64,000 nt of DNA from Albidovulum sp. GTDB lineage: Bacteria > Pseudomonadota > Alphaproteobacteria > Rhodobacterales > Rhodobacteraceae. The stretch lies in the NCBI GenBank assembly GCA_026989275.1, contig JALSJQ010000047.1:1-64000 (forward strand), read 5' to 3'. The position numbers were made by a program, and so were the translations under genes. Positions 56,004 to 64,000 of the stretch are shown here, piece after piece. How positions within the stretch are numbered: position 1 is the stretch's first letter; every line of letters begins with the position of its first letter. The notes below the pieces were generated by a model, which was given only the letters and a program-made list of their open reading frames with translations, was not told where the DNA came from and made no database searches.

Positions 56004-57148
56004 CGGGGCATGTCCGCACCGAAGGGGAAGGGCGCGTGCCGGCCCCTCACGCCGTTCTCGCGGCCGGGGGAACCGGCGGGCACATGTTCCCGGCCGAGGC
56101 GCTGGCGGAGGTGCTGCTCGCGCGCGGCTGGCGCGTCTCCCTTCTGACCGACAGCCGCGGCGTCCGCTATGCCGGCGGCTTTCCCGAGGCGGTGCCGCGC
56201 ATCGTCGTCGCAAGCGGAACATGGGCCGGTCGCGCTCCGCTGCAGCGGCTTCTCGCCCCCTTCCGCCTCGTGGCCGGGGTGGCGGCGGCGCAGATGCGCT
56301 TTCGTCGCGCGCGCCCCGATATCGTCGTCGGTTTCGGCGGCTATCCGGCCTTCCCGGCGATGGCGGCGGCGACGCTGCGCCGTATCCCGCGGGTGATCCA
56401 CGAGCAGAACGGGGTGCTCGGGCGGGTCAACCGCCTCTTTGCACGCCGGGTGGACGCGCTGGCGCTCGGCATGTGGCCGACCGTACTGCCCGAGGGGGTG
56501 ACGGGCGTGCATGTCGGCAATCCGGTGCGAGCCGCGATCCGTGCTCGGGCCGGGGCGCCCTACATGCCGCCCGAGGCGGGGCCGATCTCCCTCCTCGTCA
56601 CCGGTGGCAGCCAGGGGGCGCGGGTGCTTTCCGATGTGGTGCCGGCGGCGCTGGCGGCCCTGCCCGGGGCGCTGCGCGCGCGGTTGCGGGTCGCCCAGCA
56701 GGTGCGGCCCGAGGACCGGGTCCGGGTCGAGGCCGCCTACCGGGCCGCCGGCATTCACGCCGAAATCGCCCCCTTCTTCGACGACATGGCCCGTCGGCTC
56801 GCCGAAGCCCAGCTCGTCATCGCCCGGGCCGGTGCCTCGACCGTTTCCGAGATCAACGTCGTCGGGCGGCCGGCGATCTATGTGCCGCTGGCGATCGCCA
56901 CCCATGATCATCAGACCGCCAATGCCCGCGGCCCCGCCGAGGCGGAAGCGGCGGTGGTGATCCCCGAGCCCGACTTCACGTCCGGGCGGCTTCGGCAGGA
57001 AATCGCCGACATCCTCGGCGACCCGCCCCGGGCGGCGGCGATGGCGGCGGCGGCCCTTGCCCTCGGCCGGCCCGATGCGGCAGAGGAACTTGCCGATCTC
57101 GTGACGGAGGTGGCCGCGCGCCGCGCGGCGCCCGCCACGACGGCATGA
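56000..57148 (+). CDS. murG: Lipid II synthase MurG (GlcNAc transferase)
   Basis: MurG adds GlcNAc to lipid I at the inner membrane face. The 382-residue GT28 protein has the glycine-rich VLAAGGTGGHMFPAEALAE (about 20-38), VGFGGYPAFPAMAAA, HEQNGVLGRVNRLFA, VTGGSQGARVLSDVVP and the C-terminal IARAGASTVSEINVVGRPAI with the UDP-binding region. The start overlaps the ftsW stop. murC begins 21 bases later. Confidence 0.96.
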   Translation: MTGHVRTEGEGRVPAPHAVLAAGGTGGHMFPAEALAEVLLARGWRVSLLTDSRGVRYAGGFPEAVPRIVVASGTWAGRAPLQRLLAPFRLVAGVAAAQMRFRRARPDIVVGFGGYPAFPAMAAATLRRIPRVIHEQNGVLGRVNRLFARRVDALALGMWPTVLPEGVTGVHVGNPVRAAIRARAGAPYMPPEAGPISLLVTGGSQGARVLSDVVPAALAALPGALRARLRVAQQVRPEDRVRVEAAYRAAGIHAEIAPFFDDMARRLAEAQLVIARAGASTVSEINVVGRPAIYVPLAIATHDHQTANARGPAEAEAAVVIPEPDFTSGRLRQEIADILGDPPRAAAMAAAALALGRPDAAEELADLVTEVAARRAAPATTA

Positions 57149-57169
57149 CGTGACCCGAGGGAGAGTCGC

Positions 57170-58576
57170 ATGAGCCCCGCCACCAAGCTGCCCACCGATA
57201 TCGGCCCGATCCATTTCGTCGGCATCGGCGGCATCGGCATGTCGGGCATCGCCGAAGTGCTGCTCAATCTCGGCTACAGGGTGCAGGGGTCGGATCTCGT
57301 CGAGAGCGACATCACCCGCCGCCTCGCCGCTCTCGGGGCGCGGATCTTCATCGGTCAGCGGGCGGAGAATCTCGAAGATGCGGAGGTGGTGGTGGTCTCC
57401 TCGGCCATCCGCCCCGACAATGCCGAGCTCCGCGAGGCGCGGCGCCGCCATCTGCCGGTGGTGCGCCGGGCCGACATGCTGGCCGAGCTCATGCGGCTCA
57501 GATCGAACGTGGCCGTCGCCGGCACCCATGGCAAGACCACCACCACCACGATGGTGGCGACGCTGCTCGACGCCGGCGGGCTCGACCCCACGGTCATCAA
57601 CGGCGGCATCATCCAGGCCTATGGTTCCAATGCCCGGCTCGGCCGTGGCGAATGGATGGTGGTCGAGGCCGACGAGAGCGACGGCTCCTTCAACCGCCTG
57701 CCGGCGACGATCGCCGTCGTGACCAATATCGACCCGGAGCATCTCGAACACTGGGGCTCGTTCGAGGCGCTGCGCGCGGCCTTTCACGCCTTCGTCAGCA
57801 ACATTCCCTTCTACGGGCTCGCCGTCCTCTGCCTCGATCATCCCGAGGTGCAGCGGCTGGCCGCCGAGATCACCGACCGGCGGGTGAAGAGCTACGGTTT
57901 CAATCCCCAGGCCGATGTGCAGGCTCGCGATCTCGTCTTCGAGGGGGGACGCGCTTCCTTCGAGGTGTTCCTGGCCGACGAGAACCGCTCGATGGGGCGC
58001 CTCGGGCTGCCGATGACGGGGGAGCACAATGTCGCGAACGCGCTTGCAGCCATCACCGTGGCCCGTCATCTCGGCGTTTCCGAGGCGGTGATTCGCGAGG
58101 CGCTGGCCGGCTTTGCGGGAGTGAAGCGGCGCTTCACCCGGGTGGGCGAAGTGAACGGCGTCACCGTCATCGACGACTACGCCCATCATCCGGTCGAGAT
58201 CGCCGCCGTGCTCAAGGCGGCCCGGCAGGCGACCGAAGGGCGGGTGATCGCGGTGCATCAGCCCCATCGCTACACCCGCCTTGCGCGGCTCTTCGACGAT
58301 TTCTGCACCGCCTTCAACGATGCCGACATCGTGGCGCTGGCCGAGGTCTATCCGGCCGGCGAGGAACCGATCGCGGGGGCGGACCGGGCCCATCTCGTCG
58401 AGGGGTTGCGCGCCGCCGGCCACCGTCATGTGGAGACGGTGGACGGGCCCGGGGAACTGGCGGCGCTGCTTGCCCGCGAGGCGCGACCGGGCGACATGCT
58501 GGTCTGCATGGGGGCGGGCACGATCTCGCGCTGGGCCCATGCGCTCGCGAAGGCGGATACGGCAGCGAAAGGGTGA
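57170..58576 (+). CDS. murC: UDP-MurNAc:L-alanine ligase
   Basis: MurC adds L-alanine to UDP-MurNAc, starting the stem peptide. The 468-residue protein has [38 protein letters not shown] loop [26 protein letters not shown] and [26 protein letters not shown] lies before the ATG. It is the last dcw gene in the run: murB, ddl and ftsQAZ, which normally follow, are not present, and a convergent gene comes next. Confidence 0.97.
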   Translation: MSPATKLPTDIGPIHFVGIGGIGMSGIAEVLLNLGYRVQGSDLVESDITRRLAALGARIFIGQRAENLEDAEVVVVSSAIRPDNAELREARRRHLPVVRRADMLAELMRLRSNVAVAGTHGKTTTTTMVATLLDAGGLDPTVINGGIIQAYGSNARLGRGEWMVVEADESDGSFNRLPATIAVVTNIDPEHLEHWGSFEALRAAFHAFVSNIPFYGLAVLCLDHPEVQRLAAEITDRRVKSYGFNPQADVQARDLVFEGGRASFEVFLADENRSMGRLGLPMTGEHNVANALAAITVARHLGVSEAVIREALAGFAGVKRRFTRVGEVNGVTVIDDYAHHPVEIAAVLKAARQATEGRVIAVHQPHRYTRLARLFDDFCTAFNDADIVALAEVYPAGEEPIAGADRAHLVEGLRAAGHRHVETVDGPGELAALLAREARPGDMLVCMGAGTISRWAHALAKADTAAKG

Positions 58577-58713
58577 GGGCCCCCGCAGCGGCCGCGGTGC
58601 CCCTGGATCGGCAGGCACGCGGGGCATTCCCGGAGGGAAGGCAGCCGGGGAGAGGCCGGGGCGGGGTTCCGCGGAGCAGAGCGTGGCGAGGGCGGGGCGC
58701 TGCCGGCCGCGGC

Positions 58714-58735
58714 GACGGGCGTTCTCGCGCCCGTC
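58714..58735. terminator. Stem-loop between convergent murC and the DsbD-N-like gene
   Basis: GACGGGCG pairs with CGCCCGTC over a 6-nt loop. It has no T-run in either direction but is the clearest hairpin in the 240-base convergent gap. Confidence 0.45.
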
Positions 58736-58816
58736 CTGTACCACCTGCTTCAGGGGCATCGCTCGGGAAAGGCGCCGTTGCCGAGCGGGGGGCGTGGCCG
58801 CCCGCCTTCTGCCGGT

Positions 58817-59644
58817 TCATTCGGGGGCGCAGCCCCTGATCTCGTAGCTTGCCGCGCCGTCGAGAAGGGTGATGCGGATGTCCTCGCGGGCGATGGCGGT
58901 GTTGCCGTCGCCGTAATCGTCGATCTCGGCGGCGGCGGAAAAGCCGTCCGCTTCGGGCTGCATGGCGACGGAGCGCACCCACAGATCGTCTCCCGGCAGC
59001 TCGACGATCGCCCTGGCCTTCCGGGACGGTCTTGCCGTGCCGGTGATGCGGGCGGTGACCGCGAAGCCGCCCTCGCGCGGGCGGATGGTGCAACGGGCAC
59101 GGGCCGAAGAAGCCTCGGGCAGCCGCTCGTCGAGCGCGGCGGCGATGACGGGGTCCGGCCTGCCGCGCCGGGGCGACAGGAGAAGACGGATCTTCTCGCG
59201 TGCCGGCACGCAGACGTCGCTGCACACTCCGAAATCGATCTCGCCCTCGAGCCGCACCGGTTTCGACGGGTCCTTCGGCGTGACGATCAGCGGCAGCACC
59301 AGTCTGTGCTTGTAGCCGATGCTCTCGAGCCCGCTGACGACGAAGGGCCGCGGCCGCGGCCAGGCGATCTCGATCCGGGCGACGTTCTCGCGCCGGCGCC
59401 AGCGGAAGGCAGGGGGGATGCCGGCTGCGCCCGGCACGCGCCAGTAGGTCTTCCAGCCTTCGGCAAGGCGGATGTCGATGGCGGCGACATGGCGGCCGTC
59501 GGCGCGGTGCCAGCCCTCGCGAAGCTCGAGCCGGTAGGGGGCATGTTCCGAGGGCAGGGCCACCCCCGGCAGGGCGAGAAGCGCCAGGAGGGCGATCGCC
59601 CGGCCGAGGAAGGGCCGAAAGGAGGAGCGCGTTCCGGTCATCAT
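58817..59644 (-). CDS. Periplasmic DsbD N-terminal-domain-like protein
   Basis: The protein of about 275 residues has an N-terminal signal sequence (ALLALLALPGVALPS) and a region like the DsbD N-terminal domain: WKTYWRVPGAAGIPP, and FGVCSDVCVPAREKI with a C-x3-C pair. Such stand-alone proteins are found in alphaproteobacteria next to yqgE. A role in thiol-disulfide exchange or copper handling is plausible but unproven. No DsbD membrane part is present. The start is uncertain: two adjacent ATGs (59644, 59641) have no clear ribosome-binding site. Confidence 0.82.
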   Translation of the reverse strand: MMTGTRSSFRPFLGRAIALLALLALPGVALPSEHAPYRLELREGWHRADGRHVAAIDIRLAEGWKTYWRVPGAAGIPPAFRWRRRENVARIEIAWPRPRPFVVSGLESIGYKHRLVLPLIVTPKDPSKPVRLEGEIDFGVCSDVCVPAREKIRLLLSPRRGRPDPVIAAALDERLPEASSARARCTIRPREGGFAVTARITGTARPSRKARAIVELPGDDLWVRSVAMQPEADGFSAAAEIDDYGDGNTAIAREDIRITLLDGAASYEIRGCAPE

Positions 59645-59817
59645 GGCGCCAATCTCGGGCAAAGCGGCGCCGCGTGCAATCGCCACGGGGCGGCGGCGTG
59701 GTCACGTTTTGGGGAGGGCAGGCGCCACGCCCCCTTGCACGGGGAACCCTGCGCCCACATCTTGTCTGCATGACCACAGACGTTGAGAGGGAAGAGGCGT
59801 CCGCGAAGGAGAAGACG

Positions 59818-60387
59818 ATGGCACGGCGTGAGGACACGCTCGCGGGCAAGCTGCTCGTCGCCATGCCGGGGATGGGCGATCCGCGCTTCCAGAAGAGCGT
59901 GATCTATCTGTGCGCCCATTCCGCCGACGGGGCGATGGGCATCATCGTCAACAAGCCGATGCCGGATCTGACCCTGGGCCAGCTTCTCGAACAGCTCGAC
60001 ATTCCCCGCCCGCCGGCCAGCGAGGAGATCCGCGTGCAGATGGGCGGGCCGGTGGAGCCGGGGCGCGGCTTCGTCCTGCACACGAGCGAATACGCCACAC
60101 AGGGCGGAACCATGCGCATCGGCGCCGACTATGCGCTGACGGCGACGCGCGACATCCTCGTGGATATCGCCCGCGGGGCCGGGCCGCGCCGTTCGATGTT
60201 CGCCCTCGGCTACGCCGGCTGGGCGCCGGGCCAGCTCGAAGGGGAGCTGGCCGCCAATGGCTGGCTTGTCGCCGAAGCCGATGACGAGCTTCTCTTCGGG
60301 GCCGATCATGGCGCCAAGTGGGAAAAGGCGATCCGCTCCCTCGGCATCGATCCGCGACTCCTTGCCAGCGAGGGGGGCATGGCCTGA
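59818..60387 (+). CDS. YqgE/AlgH family protein (UPF0301)
   Basis: The 189-residue protein matches UPF0301: LAGKLLVAMPGMGDPRFQKSVIYLCAHSADGAMGIIVNKPM at the start, VQMGGPVEPGRGFVLH in the middle and ALGYAGWAPGQLEGEL near the end. The biochemical role of the family is not settled. AAGGAGA is spaced well before ATG 59818; an earlier in-frame ATG (59770) lacks such support and would add a non-conserved tail. It is divergent from the DsbD-N-like gene across 173 bases. Confidence 0.92.
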   Translation: MARREDTLAGKLLVAMPGMGDPRFQKSVIYLCAHSADGAMGIIVNKPMPDLTLGQLLEQLDIPRPPASEEIRVQMGGPVEPGRGFVLHTSEYATQGGTMRIGADYALTATRDILVDIARGAGPRRSMFALGYAGWAPGQLEGELAANGWLVAEADDELLFGADHGAKWEKAIRSLGIDPRLLASEGGMA

Positions 60388-60661
60388 GGCCCGCCGGACG
60401 CTCCCGGGCGGGGCTGCCGTTTCCGTGGGACGCACCTTTTCCGGGCGCAGGTTCCGGGGTGCAGGACGCGCCCCCCCGAAAGCTGTGCCGAAACCCCGCA
60501 ACGAGGAAGACGCCGGGGGAAAGGACCGTCGGCCCTCTCGTCGTGCTGCGGCCCGAGCCGGCGTGTTTCGCGCTTGCGGCGGCATGACACTTCCCCGCTC
60601 CGCCCCGGCTCGTTTGCGCGGTGGCCTTGTGCGGATGGACGGGATCGCCTAGTCTGACTTC

Positions 60662-61708
60662 ATGGAACAGGATGCAGGACTGGCAGGACCGGCACGGCGC
60701 ACGCCGCCTCCCCTTGTCGACCCGTTTCAGCGGGCCATCACCTATCTGCGCGTTTCGGTGACGGACAGGTGCGATTTCCGCTGCGTCTACTGCATGTCGG
60801 AAAACATGACCTTCCTGCCCAAGCGCGAGCTTCTCACCCTCGAGGAGCTGGACCGGCTCTGTTCCGTCTTCATATCGCTCGGGGTCGAGAAGCTCCGGGT
60901 CACCGGGGGCGAACCGCTCGTGCGCCGGGGCATCATGACCTTCTTCCGCGCCATGTCGCGTCATCTGGAAAGCGGGGCGCTGAAGGAGCTCACGCTGACC
61001 ACCAATGGTTCCCAGCTTGCCCGTCACGCCGAGGAGCTGGCCGCTTGCGGCGTGAAGCGGGTCAATGTCTCGCTCGACACGCGCGACCCCGACAAGTTCC
61101 GCAGGATCACCCGCTGGGGCAGTCTCGACAAGGTGCTGGCCGGCATCGAGGCGGCACGCAAGGCCGGGCTTCGGGTCAAGATCAACACCGTCGCCCTCAA
61201 GGGCTTCAACGAAGACGAGCTCTTCGACCTCGTCCGCTGGTGTGCCGAGGACGACATGGACATCACCTTCATCGAGGTGATGCCGATGGGCGACATCGGC
61301 AACGAGCAGCGGCTGGGCCAATACTGGTCGCTCGAGGATCTGCGGGCGCGGCTCGCCGAGCGCTACACCCTCGTCGAGACACCCGAGCGCACCGGCGGGC
61401 CGGCGCGTTATGTCCGCCTGGCCGAAACCGGGCAGCGCATCGGCTTCATCACCCCGCTCAGCCACAATTTCTGCGAAAGCTGCAACCGGGTGCGCCTCAC
61501 CTGCATCGGCGAGCTGCATCAATGCCTCGGCCAGGAGGAGGCGGCCGATCTGCGCAAGGTGCTGCGCGAGAACCCCGAGGACGACGCGCCAGTGGTCGAG
61601 GCGATTCGCGCCGCCATCCGTCGCAAGCCGAAAGGCCATGACTTCGACTATTCGCGCCGCACCGTCGCCGGTCGCATCTCGCGCCACATGAACACTACCG
61701 GCGGCTGA
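60662..61708 (+). CDS. moaA: GTP 3',8-cyclase (MoaA), molybdopterin biosynthesis
   Basis: MoaA is the radical-SAM enzyme that starts molybdenum-cofactor synthesis, turning GTP into 3',8-cyclo-GTP. The 348-residue protein has the N-terminal cluster Cys37, Cys41, Cys44 (CDFRCVYC), [13 protein letters not shown], and the second cluster Cys271, Cys274, Cys288. The C-terminus ends in Gly-Gly, required for activity in the family. No ribosome-binding site is visible; a promoter-like TTGTGC / TAGTCT pair ends seven bases before the ATG, so the mRNA may be leaderless. No other moa gene is near. Confidence 0.95.
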   Translation: MEQDAGLAGPARRTPPPLVDPFQRAITYLRVSVTDRCDFRCVYCMSENMTFLPKRELLTLEELDRLCSVFISLGVEKLRVTGGEPLVRRGIMTFFRAMSRHLESGALKELTLTTNGSQLARHAEELAACGVKRVNVSLDTRDPDKFRRITRWGSLDKVLAGIEAARKAGLRVKINTVALKGFNEDELFDLVRWCAEDDMDITFIEVMPMGDIGNEQRLGQYWSLEDLRARLAERYTLVETPERTGGPARYVRLAETGQRIGFITPLSHNFCESCNRVRLTCIGELHQCLGQEEAADLRKVLRENPEDDAPVVEAIRAAIRRKPKGHDFDYSRRTVAGRISRHMNTTGG

Positions 61709-61882
61709 CCGTTCGCCGCCTGCTCCGGTTCCTCGCAGGGCGCTTCACGCCCTTGTTCCGCTTGCCCCGCCCGCTTCCTCGCGCGAGGAGCGCGGCCGGC
61801 CCGCTTCGGGCGCCGCCGCTTCCGTTCGGGCCGTTGCGCCATCCCTTCCCCTTCTCTGGACCGGCGTCGGCCGAGGCCGTAA

Positions 61883-64000
<2,118 letters not shown>

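Noticed and set aside
61648-61842. Basic 64-codon minus-strand frame between moaA and ligA with a purine-rich lead.
   Set aside because: It overlaps the moaA 3' end by 60 bases and shows no family motif; chance in GC-rich DNA is as likely.

Overview
The window is a gene-dense, high-GC chromosomal segment of an alphaproteobacterium. Several gene orders are typical of the Rhodobacterales and relatives: murA-DUF2948-hisD-UPF0262-phosphatase-infA-maf-rng-yacG beside tRNA-Phe; fabD-fabG-acpP divergent from rpsF-rpsR-rplI; and a dcw cluster from mraZ to murC. Most of it is core genome. The only mobile DNA seen is a decayed IS5-type transposase at the left edge.

Layout. 1-480: IS5-family remnant and tRNA-Phe. 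637-7476 (minus): housekeeping run for translation initiation, RNA processing, histidine and peptidoglycan precursor synthesis. 7641-12254: tRNA-Thr, an acyl-CoA synthetase, two convergent tRNA-Gly genes, a D-amino-acid transaminase and an EAL phosphodiesterase with a CtrA-like box upstream. 12255-13490: a 1.2-kb stretch without a recognisable gene. 13491-18744: acpP, fabG, fabD, an orphan Flp-like pilin with an acidic tail, then the S6-S18-L9 operon. 19124-23199: fused indolepyruvate ferredoxin oxidoreductase divergent from an Lrp-type regulator.

23431-33149 is the metabolic highlight. It holds a complete beta-hydroxyaspartate cycle cluster (bhcR divergent from bhcABCD), followed directly by a three-gene TRAP transporter. 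The cycle converts two glyoxylate to one oxaloacetate without carbon loss: BhcA makes glycine from glyoxylate with aspartate as amino donor, BhcC condenses glycine with a second glyoxylate, BhcB dehydrates hydroxyaspartate to iminosuccinate, and BhcD reduces iminosuccinate to aspartate. The pathway is already described (Paracoccus denitrificans). What merits attention here is a near-consensus IclR-type palindrome in the bhcR-bhcA gap, a TakP-like 2-oxoacid-type binding protein in the TRAP operon, and a TRAP small subunit fused to an N-terminal TM2 domain and a coiled coil.

33326-43753: tRNA-Gly, TerC, a calcineurin-like phosphoesterase, pyruvate carboxylase, a UvrD/PcrA-type helicase, a DUF1127 protein and the Mrp Fe-S carrier. 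44368-58576: dcw cluster mraZ-rsmH-ftsL-ftsI-murE-murF-mraY-murD-ftsW-murG-murC, mostly coupled by 1-4 nt overlaps. It stops after murC: murB, ddl and ftsQAZ do not follow. 58817-64000: a DsbD-N-like periplasmic protein, YqgE, MoaA, and LigA running off the right edge.

The function calls rest on motifs and family resemblance read directly from the sequence; no database search was possible.
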